Under the pieces are notes generated by a model. It saw nothing but the letters and a program-made list of their open reading frames with translations, searched no databases and was not told the origin of the DNA. A stretch of 64,000 bases of DNA from JAFKFH01 sp017307375 (GTDB taxonomy: Bacteria; Pseudomonadota; Alphaproteobacteria; Ferrovibrionales; Ferrovibrionaceae), in NCBI GenBank assembly GCA_965229335.1, contig OZ245874.1, forward strand, positions 5,146,001 to 5,210,000. Direction: 5' to 3'. Both the position numbers and the translations under genes were made by a program. Positions 1-7,502 of the stretch are shown piece by piece; the stretch's first letter is position 1; every line of letters begins with the position of its first letter.

Positions 1-425
1 TTATGACATCGATAATTGATTAATTAATCAGAATTCGATCGGCAAAAAGTGCGGATCGATTTGTCGAGCAGCCGCTTGATTAAGGTAGCTCGGCACCATT
101 TGAAACCTATTCGCAGAATTTTTGCCCGCAAAATGCGATCCTACTTGTGGCTTTCCATATCATTCTCTCGAAAACCGAGGGATTCCGATAAATGTATTTA
201 CAGCCATTACATTGAGTTAACTGCACCCCCAGGTATACCTTTATCCGCGGCCCGCTGTTCTTCGGACTATGTTGTGTGAACTGCCCGTCGATCGCGTTCC
301 GGGCGCAGGGACGATGCTCATGGCGAAAACAGCCGGAAATCGTCCCGGGATGAGTGCCGTTAAGAAATAAAGAACACAATTGTGCAAAACATGGGCAAAA
401 AGCTTTCGGGGTGCAAGAAAAGGAC
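1..425. other. AT-rich gene-free left edge with palindromes
   Basis: No convincing gene is seen here, and base composition is clearly more AT-rich than the rest of the window. It holds a perfect 14-bp palindrome, TGATTAATTAATCA, at 17-30 and a 10-bp palindrome, CACAATTGTG, at 375-384. A possible sigma-70-like promoter reads TTGAGT (212-217), a 16-base spacer, then TATACC (234-239), pointing toward the gene at 426. Short open frames on both strands look like chance frames: they lack ribosome binding sites and have odd composition. Confidence 0.5.
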
Positions 426-878
426 ATGAGCTTTTTTCATGAAAAAGACCTAGTCGTCACCGATTTTCTCGACCGGGTAAATCGTGTGCCGGTTCCCGTC
501 GACCTGCTGGTCGACGCCCTGGCCATGCATGCGGAAATGCCCGTGGCGGACCGCGGCGACTACCGGGCGCGCGCCTGCCGGACCCTTGATCTGCTGGATC
601 GAAAGGGGCTGTGCCGCACGGCCGACGATCTGCATATCCTGGCCATGCTGATCGACCTGCGCCTCTCGGCGGTGGCACGGCTGGAAGTGAAGAACTACGT
701 CCTGAAGGGCTGGTCGATGCCCGCGGGCGAAGTCGGGGTCTCCAGCCTGCATCTCGATGTCATCCGCGCGGCGGCGGAAGAACCGCTGATCGAGGACGGC
801 GACGGCCAGGCCTGCTTCAATCCCGACAGCTTCCTGCAACGCCTGCTGGCGATCGCCACCCCGGCCGGCCGGGCATAA
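426..878 (+). CDS. Hypothetical protein, 150 aa
   Basis: I do not recognise this protein. It is a soluble, acidic, probably mostly helical protein with no signal peptide, membrane segment or metal-binding motif. It begins MSFFHEKDLVVTD and contains a Leu/Asp/Arg-rich middle (RTLDLLDRKGLCRTADDLHILAMLIDLRL). I chose ATG 426 because the coding character starts there. GTG 411 and ATG 354 are in-frame alternatives, and no start has an ideal ribosome binding site (AAAAGGA ends one base before ATG 426). It is convergent with ligA, whose stop lies 45 bases away. Third-position GC is high, as in its neighbours, so it is probably a real gene. Confidence 0.6.
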   Translation: MSFFHEKDLVVTDFLDRVNRVPVPVDLLVDALAMHAEMPVADRGDYRARACRTLDLLDRKGLCRTADDLHILAMLIDLRLSAVARLEVKNYVLKGWSMPAGEVGVSSLHLDVIRAAAEEPLIEDGDGQACFNPDSFLQRLLAIATPAGRA

Positions 879-923
879 CACACGCGGCATCGAGCGGCAG
901 CAACAGCTGCATGGCGGCCGAGA

Positions 924-3047
924 TCAGCCGCCGATCAAAGTCAGCCAGGCATCCTCGGTGAGGACGGCGACGCCGAGTTCGGTGGCCTTCTTGAGCTTCG
1001 ATCCTGCATCGGCTCCGGCGATCACGTAGTCGGTCTTGGCCGAGACCGAGCCGGCGACCTTGGCGCCGAGCGTCTCGGCGCGGGCCTTGGCTTCGGCGCG
1101 GCTCATTTTCTCGAGCGTGCCGGTGAATACGACGGTCTTGCCGGTTACCGGGCTCTCGACCGTTTTCGGGCGGATATAGGGGGCGACGGCAACTTCCGAG
1201 GCGAGGTCGTCGACGACGTCGATGTTGTGGGGCTCGCCGAAGAAGTCGACCAGCGCTTCGGCAACGGTCGCGCCGATGCCGTCGATCGCGTTCAACTCGG
1301 CCCAGGCCTCGCCCTCGCGATCCGCCGCGGCGGCCTTGAGGCGGTCGCGCAACTGTTCGAGGGTTTCGTAGCGCCCGGCGACCAGACGTGCCGTGGTCTC
1401 GCCGATATGGCGAATGCCCAGCGCAAACAGGAAACGATCGAGGGCGATGGTGCGCCGTGCTTCGATCGCGTCGAACAGCTTGGTCAGCTTCTTGTGCTGG
1501 CCCTTCTGGTCGGTGAAGCCCTTGACCGGCTTCAGGTCCTCGAAGCGATGTTTCAGCCGGAAGATGTCGGCGGGCGAGCGCACGAAGGCACCCTCGAACA
1601 GCGTCTCGATGTTCTCTTCCCCCAGGCCTTCGATGTCGAAGGCGTTGCGGGACACGAAATGCTTCAGCCTCTCCTTGGCCTGGGCGGCGCAGATCAGCCC
1701 GCCGGTGCAGCGGCGGACCACCTCGTCGCCTTCACGCACGGCATGGCTGCCGCAGACCGGGCAGGTGGCTGGAAAGGTGTAGGATTCGGCCTCGTGCGGG
1801 CGCCGGTCCAGCACCACCGACACGACCTGGGGGATGACGTCGCCGGCGCGCTGGATGACGACGGTGTCGCCGATCCTCACATCCTTGCGCTGGATCTCGT
1901 CCTCATTGTGCAACGTCGCGTTGGCGACCATCACGCCGCCGACGTTCACCGGCTGCAACCGCGCCACCGGGGTCAGTGCGCCGGTGCGCCCGACCTGGAT
2001 ATCGATGCCGAGCAACTGGGTCGTCGCCTGCTCGGCCGGGAACTTGTGGGCGGTGGCCCAGCGCGGGCTGCGGCTGACGAACCCCAGCCGCTCCTGCCAG
2101 TCCAGCCGGTCGACCTTGTAGACCACGCCGTCGATGTCGAAGGGCATCGCCGCGCGCCCCTCGCCGATCCCGCGCCAATAGGCGATCAGTTCGTCGGCCG
2201 AACGGCAGGTCCGCGCAGGTTCGTTAAGGGTGAAACCCCAGGCGGCAAGCCGTTCGCGGATGCCGCCCTGGGTCACAGCGATCGGGCTGGAGACTTCGCC
2301 GAGGGCATAGCCGAAGAAGTGCAGCTTGCGCCGCGCGGTGATCGAGGCATCGAGCTGGCGCAGCGAGCCGGCCGCGGCGTTGCGCGGGTTGGCGAAGATC
2401 TTGGCGCGCCGGTCCCCGGCATCCATCGCCGCCTGCTGGGCTTGGTTGAGCCCGAGGAAGTCAGCCTTGGTCATGTAGACCTCGCCGCGCACCTCCAGCA
2501 CCTCGGGCCAGCCGCCGTCGGCGGGAAGAACCTTGGGCACATCGGCGATGGTCAGCACGTTGGCGGTGATGTCCTCGCCCTCCTCGCCGTCGCCGCGGGT
2601 CGCGGCCTGGACGAGCCGCCCGTGCTCGTAGCGCAGCGATGCCGACAGGCCGTCGATCTTGGGTTCGGCCAGCACGGTCAGCTCGGTCTCGGCGCCGAGG
2701 CCCAGAAAGCGGCGGATGCGATCGAGGAAATCGACGACGTCGGCATCCTCGAAGGCATTGTCGAGCGACAGCATCGGCCGGGCGTGCCGCACCTTGGCGA
2801 AACCCGCCGCCGGCGCCGCACCGACCCTCTCGCTGGCATCATCGGCGCGTCGCAGATCGGGAAAGCGCTTTTCCAGCTGCTTCAGCCGGCGACGCCAGCT
2901 GTCGTAGACCGCGTCGTCGACGGTCGGCGCATCTTCCTGGTGATAGTGGGTGTCGGCCTCGGCGATCCTTGCCTGCAGGTCGGCATGCTCGGCGGTGGCT
3001 TCCTCCAGTGTCAGCGTACTGGCGGGCTTGTCGAAGGTGGTCGTCAT
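924..3047 (-). CDS. ligA: NAD-dependent DNA ligase LigA
   Basis: This enzyme seals nicks in duplex DNA using NAD+ during replication and repair. The 707-residue product has the family's normal length and order. An N-terminal NMN-binding Ia region is followed by the adenylation domain, with the catalytic lysine in EPKIDG (Lys130). Then come the OB fold, a four-cysteine zinc finger (CPVCG ... RRCTGGLIC), helix-hairpin-helix repeats and a C-terminal BRCT domain from about residue 630 (GKTVVFTGTLEKMSRAEAK). It is the last gene of the recN-ligA pair: its ATG overlaps the recN stop by four bases, implying coupled translation. The order bamD-recN-ligA after lpxC is common in alphaproteobacteria. Confidence 0.97.
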   Translation of the reverse strand: MTTTFDKPASTLTLEEATAEHADLQARIAEADTHYHQEDAPTVDDAVYDSWRRRLKQLEKRFPDLRRADDASERVGAAPAAGFAKVRHARPMLSLDNAFEDADVVDFLDRIRRFLGLGAETELTVLAEPKIDGLSASLRYEHGRLVQAATRGDGEEGEDITANVLTIADVPKVLPADGGWPEVLEVRGEVYMTKADFLGLNQAQQAAMDAGDRRAKIFANPRNAAAGSLRQLDASITARRKLHFFGYALGEVSSPIAVTQGGIRERLAAWGFTLNEPARTCRSADELIAYWRGIGEGRAAMPFDIDGVVYKVDRLDWQERLGFVSRSPRWATAHKFPAEQATTQLLGIDIQVGRTGALTPVARLQPVNVGGVMVANATLHNEDEIQRKDVRIGDTVVIQRAGDVIPQVVSVVLDRRPHEAESYTFPATCPVCGSHAVREGDEVVRRCTGGLICAAQAKERLKHFVSRNAFDIEGLGEENIETLFEGAFVRSPADIFRLKHRFEDLKPVKGFTDQKGQHKKLTKLFDAIEARRTIALDRFLFALGIRHIGETTARLVAGRYETLEQLRDRLKAAAADREGEAWAELNAIDGIGATVAEALVDFFGEPHNIDVVDDLASEVAVAPYIRPKTVESPVTGKTVVFTGTLEKMSRAEAKARAETLGAKVAGSVSAKTDYVIAGADAGSKLKKATELGVAVLTEDAWLTLIGG

Positions 3048-4705
3048 GCCATCAGGCTTTCGGCTGCGGCGCGGGCTGCGGCGGTGACTTCGGCGCCCGA
3101 CAGCATGCGGGCAATCTCCTCGATCCGGCCTGGCCGGTCGAGGGGCTCGACCCGCGTGACGGTCTCCTTGCGGCTGGGGCTCGACTTGGCGATGCGCCAG
3201 TGATGGGCCCCGAGCGCGGCGACCTGCGGCGAATGGGTGACGACCAGGACCTGGACGGCTTCGGCCAGGCGCGCCAGTCGTTCGCCCACGGCGGCCGCGG
3301 TGGCGCCGCCGACTCCGCGGTCGACCTCGTCGAAGATCAGCGTGCCGGCCTCGCCCTGTCCCGCCAGCGCGACTTTCAGCGCCAGCATCAGCCGCGACAG
3401 TTCGCCGCCCGATGCGATCTTGGCCAACGGCCCCGGCGCGGTCCCCGGATTGGTGGCGATGGTGAATACCACCCGGTCGATCCCGTCAGGCCCGCCTTCG
3501 GCATCGACCAGCGTGTCGAGCGTCGTGACGAAACGGGCCTGGCCGAGCTTCAAGGGCCCCAGTTCCGCCGCAACGGCCTTGTCGAGGCGCGCGGCAGCCT
3601 TGGCCCGGCCCTGCGACAGCTTCCTGGCGGCCTGGGCGTAGCCCGCCGCGGCTTCGGTGGCGGCATCGTCGAGCTTCTTCAGCGCCGCATCCCCGGCCGC
3701 GACCGCGGCCAGCCGGGCAGCGTAACGATCGCGCAGCGCCGCGAGGTCATCGGGGGTGCAGTGATGCTTGCGACCGGCCGCGCGCAGCGCGAACAGCCGC
3801 TCCTCGATCCGCTCCAGCCGGCTTGGATCGGCATCCAGCTCGCGCTGGGCGCGATCCAGGGCCGCGCCGGCCTCGCCTGCTTCGACCAAGGCGCGGTCGA
3901 GCGCGTCGCGCGCGGCGTCGAGCTTGCCGGCCGCACGCTCGGCGACCCGTTCGATCGTACGCAGTGCCGCGCGCAGCCGGCTCTCGACCCCGCCCTGCTC
4001 CTCCAGTGCGGCGACCGCATCGGCCAGCCCCTGGGCGATCTTCTCCCCGGCCTGCAGCGTCAGGCGCTCGGCGGCCAGCCGCGCTTCCTCGCCCGGTTCG
4101 GGGTTGAGCTTGCCCAGTTCGGCGACGACATGGGCGGCATACTCCTCCTCGGCCCGGGCCTTCTCCAGCTCCGCCCGCGCTTCGGCGGCGGCGACGGCGG
4201 CGGCCTGGCGCGCCGCATGGGCGCGGCGCACCGCCTCGACTTCGCGCCCAAGCCCGCCATAGACGTCGAGCAGGGCGCGATGGGTTGCGGCATCAAGCAG
4301 GCCCTGCTCGTCGTTCTGGCCGTTGATCTCGATCAGCAGGTCGCCGATGCGCCGCAGCAGCGCGACCGAGACCGGCTGGTCGTTGACGAAGGCGCGGCTC
4401 TTGCCATCGGCCTGGACGATGCGGCGCAGGACCAGATGGTCGGACCCGTCGAGGCCCTGTTCGTCGAGCAATGCCTGGACCGGATGCCCCTCCTCCGGCT
4501 CGAAGGTCGCGGCGACGACGCCTTGCGCCACGCCCTGACGCACCAGCCCGGCATCGGCACGGCGGCCGAGGGCAAGGCCAAGCGCATCGAGCAGGATCGA
4601 CTTGCCGGCGCCGGTTTCGCCGGTCAGCACGTTCAGCCCCGGGCCGAGCCCCAGATCCAGCCGGTCGATCAGGACGATGTCGCGGATGGCGAGCTGGACC
4701 AGCAT
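3044..4705 (-). CDS. recN: DNA repair protein RecN
   Basis: RecN is an SMC-like ATPase that acts on double-strand breaks. The 553-residue protein starts with the typical MLVQLAIRDIVLIDRLDL and a Walker A motif GETGAGKS at residues 29-36. A long Ala/Glu/Arg-rich coiled-coil middle follows. The C-terminal half carries the signature ASGGELSRLMLALK and Walker B TLIFDEVDRGVGG, so both halves of the ATP site are present. It lies 10 bases downstream of bamD and overlaps ligA by four bases (ATGA), so the three are probably one transcript. No LexA-type site was identified upstream, so SOS control is not shown here. Confidence 0.97.
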   Translation of the reverse strand: MLVQLAIRDIVLIDRLDLGLGPGLNVLTGETGAGKSILLDALGLALGRRADAGLVRQGVAQGVVAATFEPEEGHPVQALLDEQGLDGSDHLVLRRIVQADGKSRAFVNDQPVSVALLRRIGDLLIEINGQNDEQGLLDAATHRALLDVYGGLGREVEAVRRAHAARQAAAVAAAEARAELEKARAEEEYAAHVVAELGKLNPEPGEEARLAAERLTLQAGEKIAQGLADAVAALEEQGGVESRLRAALRTIERVAERAAGKLDAARDALDRALVEAGEAGAALDRAQRELDADPSRLERIEERLFALRAAGRKHHCTPDDLAALRDRYAARLAAVAAGDAALKKLDDAATEAAAGYAQAARKLSQGRAKAAARLDKAVAAELGPLKLGQARFVTTLDTLVDAEGGPDGIDRVVFTIATNPGTAPGPLAKIASGGELSRLMLALKVALAGQGEAGTLIFDEVDRGVGGATAAAVGERLARLAEAVQVLVVTHSPQVAALGAHHWRIAKSSPSRKETVTRVEPLDRPGRIEEIARMLSGAEVTAAARAAAESLMA

Positions 4706-4715
4706 CGCGGCGCGC

Positions 4716-5537
4716 TTAGAAAATGCTGCGCCAGGTGCGGGTGAACCAGCCCGGGCGATCGGTGGCCGGGCGGAAATCCTCGCCGGTCAGCAGATAATAG
4801 GAATCGGCATACCAGTCGCTGCCGGGGTAATTGTAGCCGAGGACCGAGGCGCTCTTGCGGGCTTCGTCGACCACGCCGAGCGAGATGTAGCATTCGGTGA
4901 TGCGATGCAACGCTTCGGGGACCTGGCTGGTGGTCTGATACCCCTCGATCACCACCTTGAAGCGATTGATCGCGCCGGAGCAGAGCGCGCGCCCCTGATA
5001 GAAGCGCCCGATTTCCATCTCCTTGCCGGCGAGATGGTCGCGCGTCAGGTCGATCTTCAGCCGGGCATCGCGGGCATATTCGGTATTGGGGAAGCGGCGG
5101 ACGACTTCGTCCAGTGCCTTCAAGGCATTCTCGGTGACGCCCTGGTCACGGCCGACATCGGTGATCTGCTCGTAGTAGGAAATCGCGACGAGATAATAGG
5201 CATAGGCGATGTCGCGGTTGCCCGGGTGCAGTTGGATGAAGCGCTGGGCCGCCAGGATCGCATCGTCGTACTTGTTGGCCTGGTAGAACGCATAGGCCGA
5301 CATCAATTGGGAGCGGGTGGCCCACACCGAATAGGGATGCTGGCGTTCGACTTCCTCGAAATCCTTCGCCGCGCGGCCCCAGTTGCCCTGGGAAACCTGA
5401 TCCATGCCGCCGTTGTAGAGTTCCTCGACCGGCCGTTCGGTATACGGCTCTTCCTTCTTGCCGCAAGCGGCGAGCGCCAACAGGGCAAAGCCGACCATCA
5501 GGCCGCGAGTCGGAAGAGAGAAGCGCCGGTGGATCAT
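4716..5537 (-). CDS. bamD: Outer-membrane assembly lipoprotein BamD
   Basis: BamD is the essential lipoprotein partner of BamA in beta-barrel protein insertion. The start chosen (MIHRRFSLPTRG) gives a short basic n-region, a hydrophobic stretch and the lipobox LAAC, which fits a signal peptidase II substrate; ATG 5555 would add six residues. After a charged linker the mature protein holds TPR-like helical repeats (DQVSQGNWGRAAKDFEEVERQHPYS; YAFYQANKYDDAILAAQRF), matching the five-TPR BamD/ComL fold and its usual length of about 250-290 residues. Downstream are recN and ligA. The upstream neighbour is the divergent XRE regulator, separated by about 310 bases that must hold its promoter. Confidence 0.95.
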   Translation of the reverse strand: MIHRRFSLPTRGLMVGFALLALAACGKKEEPYTERPVEELYNGGMDQVSQGNWGRAAKDFEEVERQHPYSVWATRSQLMSAYAFYQANKYDDAILAAQRFIQLHPGNRDIAYAYYLVAISYYEQITDVGRDQGVTENALKALDEVVRRFPNTEYARDARLKIDLTRDHLAGKEMEIGRFYQGRALCSGAINRFKVVIEGYQTTSQVPEALHRITECYISLGVVDEARKSASVLGYNYPGSDWYADSYYLLTGEDFRPATDRPGWFTRTWRSIF

Positions 5538-5848
5538 GGCGGCTGTTTCTGTCATGGCGGGGCGGCGAAATCAAGGCGCAGCGCACCAGTCCGGTGCATG
5601 GGAACATCAGGCATTCCGCGGCGTTCACCCCTACCCGCTATGGTTGCCTGTCTTGCGCCTTAAGAATAGTTGGCGATTTTAGGAAACGGCGGTAGTTTTC
5701 AATCTAGGATATACGGTGGAAAACGAATCGAAGCCAATCCACCGTATCGCACGGATGAAGCGTTGCTAAAGTAAGGCGCCCAGCAACCGTCGGCTGCATC
5801 CGACCCGGCTTGCGGTGGCAGCCGATGCAGCCGAGGAGCACACAGGTC
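5538..5848. other. Divergent intergenic region bamD / XRE regulator
   Basis: These 311 bases separate two divergent genes and should hold promoters for both. The notable element is the perfect 10-bp inverted repeat at 5711-5747, listed separately. The sequence around 5660-5705 is locally AT-rich (TTGGCGATTTTAGGAAACGG; TTTTCAATCTAGGATATACG), as expected for promoter DNA. I could not choose a single unambiguous -35/-10 pair. No small gene was convincing. Confidence 0.4.
5711..5747. promoter_or_regulatory. 10-bp perfect inverted repeat, candidate operator
   Basis: ATACGGTGGA (5711-5720) and its exact reverse complement TCCACCGTAT (5738-5747) are separated by 17 bases. The site lies about 100 bases upstream of the XRE regulator start and about 175 bases upstream of bamD. 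A dimeric helix-turn-helix protein could bind it; the adjacent XRE regulator is the obvious candidate, but that is inference. With a 17-base loop it could alternatively form an RNA hairpin in the leader. Confidence 0.45.
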
Positions 5849-6247
5849 ATGGGCAAAGTCGCTAAGCGTGTAGACGAGTTGGTCGGCGAGCGGATCCGCG
5901 AGAGGCGGACGCAGATGGGCCTGACGCAGGAACATCTGGCTGCCGCCCTGTCGATTTCCTACCAGCAGGTGCAGAAATACGAAACCGGCGCCAACCGGGT
6001 TTCGGCCGGCCGTCTCTACGAGATTGCCCAGCGCCTCGAGATTCCGGTCAGCTATTTCTTCGACGGGCTGGACACCACCACGGCCTCCGAACCGCTGGAG
6101 CATGGCGGCAAGAATCGGTCGACCATCGAGCTGGTTCGCAATTTCGGCGAGATCGACGAAGCCAGCATCCGCTCGGCCGTGTCAGGCCTGATCAAGACGC
6201 TGGCCGGGCGGCCGCGCCGCCGGTCGAAGTCCCTGCCCCCAATGTAA
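5849..6247 (+). CDS. XRE-family helix-turn-helix regulator
   Basis: This is a 132-residue DNA-binding protein. Residues about 15-70 form a Cro/CI-type helix-turn-helix (GERIRERRTQMGLTQEHLA ... ISYQQVQKYETGANRVSAGRLYEIAQRLEIPVSYFFDG). The tail is charged and ends with the Arg-rich GRPRRRSKS. It resembles the small XRE regulators widespread in alphaproteobacteria (PraR-like proteins of rhizobia). ATG 5849 was chosen over ATG 5810 because GAGGAG lies 10 bases upstream and the conserved part begins at once (MGKVAKRVDELVGERI). It sits alone on the plus strand between lpxC and bamD, breaking the otherwise collinear cluster, and is followed by a strong terminator. Its targets are unknown. Confidence 0.9.
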   Translation: MGKVAKRVDELVGERIRERRTQMGLTQEHLAAALSISYQQVQKYETGANRVSAGRLYEIAQRLEIPVSYFFDGLDTTTASEPLEHGGKNRSTIELVRNFGEIDEASIRSAVSGLIKTLAGRPRRRSKSLPPM

Positions 6248-6280
6248 CCACGTCGCCGTTCCCCGCGGCGGATCACGAAA

Positions 6281-6310
6281 AAACCCGGCTGTCCTGCGAC
6301 AGCCGGGTTT
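6281..6310. terminator. Bidirectional rho-independent terminator
   Basis: Arms AAACCCGGCTGTC (6281-6293) and GACAGCCGGGTTT (6298-6310) form a 13-bp perfect stem with a CTGC loop, flanked by A-rich sequence on one side and T-rich on the other. It lies between the convergent XRE regulator (stop 6247) and lpxC (stop 6336), so it can end transcription from both sides. Confidence 0.93.
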
Positions 6311-6335
6311 TTGATTGCAGCCGAGCCGCGAAAGA

Positions 6336-7316
6336 CTATTCGGCGGCGGCGCCGGCCAAGGCCGAGCCACCCATCGCCACCTTGCGCCGCGGCAGGGCGA
6401 TCGGCGCCGTCGAGGTGGTCAGCGTCCAGTTCGCCTCGTCGGCGAACAGCGCCTTCAGCACTTCGATATGCATCATGTGGCCGGCCCGCTCGCCCAGGAA
6501 CCGGCCGAGGATCGGCGCACCGGCAAGGTAGAGGTCGCCCAGCGCATCGAGCGCCTTGTGGCGGACGAACTCGTCGTCGTAACGCAGCCCGCCCGGGTTC
6601 AGCACACCGTCGTCGCCGATGACCACGGCATTTTCCAGCGACCCGCCGCGGCCGAGGCCACGGGCGCGCATCGCCTCGACCTCATGGGCGAAGCCGAAGG
6701 TACGGGCCTGGGCCAGTTCGGCCGAAAAGGCGTTGCCCTTGAGGGCGAAGGCCAGCGACTGCCGGCCGATCACCGAGCTGTCGAAATCGATGGCGAGGTC
6801 GATCGTCAGGTGGTCGTCCTGGGTGGGCAGCAACGCCGCGAACTTGTTGCCCCGGCGCACCTCGACCGGGCGCAGCACGCGCACATGGCGGCGCGGGCTG
6901 CGCTGCAGCTCGAGCCCGGCTTCGGCGATCAGCGCCACGAAGGGCGCGGACGAGCCGTCCATCACCGGCACTTCGGCACCGTCGATCTCGATCACCAGGT
7001 TGTCGACGCCCTGGCCGGCCAGCGCCGCCATCAGATGCTCGACGGTGGCAATGCGCATGTCGCCGTCGCCCAGGCAGGTGCAGAGCGCGGTGTCGACCAC
7101 CCGGTCGAACCGCGCCACCATCTCCGGCCGGCCCGGCAGGTCGACGCGGCGGAAGACGATGCCGTGATCGGGAGCGGCCGGGATCAGCCGCAGGCGCACC
7201 GGTGCGCCGCTGTGAACGCCAACACCGTCGCACTGGGTTTCCCGCGCCAGCGTGTGCTGCCAGGGGGTGGTGTTCCAGTTGGGGCGATGGTGAATCACGC
7301 GCAGACCTCGAAACAT
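6336..7316 (-). CDS. lpxC: UDP-3-O-acyl-N-acetylglucosamine deacetylase LpxC
   Basis: LpxC is the zinc enzyme that commits UDP-3-O-acyl-GlcNAc to lipid A synthesis. Zinc ligands are visible as the His of VEHLMAAL and the His and Asp of RHKALDALGD. The general-base His is in GERAGHMMH, so the active site looks intact. From ATG 7316 (MFRGLRVIHH) the protein is 326 residues, close to the family norm. A TTG at 7388 and an ATG at 7358 are longer in-frame alternatives, and the start is the uncertain part. Located just downstream of ftsZ, as in most proteobacteria, it ends at a strong terminator. Confidence 0.96.
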   Translation of the reverse strand: MFRGLRVIHHRPNWNTTPWQHTLARETQCDGVGVHSGAPVRLRLIPAAPDHGIVFRRVDLPGRPEMVARFDRVVDTALCTCLGDGDMRIATVEHLMAALAGQGVDNLVIEIDGAEVPVMDGSSAPFVALIAEAGLELQRSPRRHVRVLRPVEVRRGNKFAALLPTQDDHLTIDLAIDFDSSVIGRQSLAFALKGNAFSAELAQARTFGFAHEVEAMRARGLGRGGSLENAVVIGDDGVLNPGGLRYDDEFVRHKALDALGDLYLAGAPILGRFLGERAGHMMHIEVLKALFADEANWTLTTSTAPIALPRRKVAMGGSALAGAAAE

Positions 7317-7502
7317 CGTTGTCACGGTCCGCTTCGGCGATCCCCTGCAGCCGGTCATGGAAAGACTCAGGCCAAGGGAAATCCGCAAAAGCTAAGGGGG
7401 GTTGTAGCAACCCCCCAAGCCCTTGCTCAAATCAATCGTTGTTACAAGGTGTTACCCCTGGCGGAGCTGGTAACCCCTTGTTTAGATTGACCTATTTTCG
7501 CC

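Noticed and set aside
16..31. FNR/FixK box at the left edge
   Set aside because: TTGAT and ATCAG are six bases apart instead of four, and the right half is imperfect.
49..279. Possible small plus-strand gene at the left edge
   Set aside because: It has no ribosome binding site, AT-rich promoter-like DNA, odd composition and no family resemblance.
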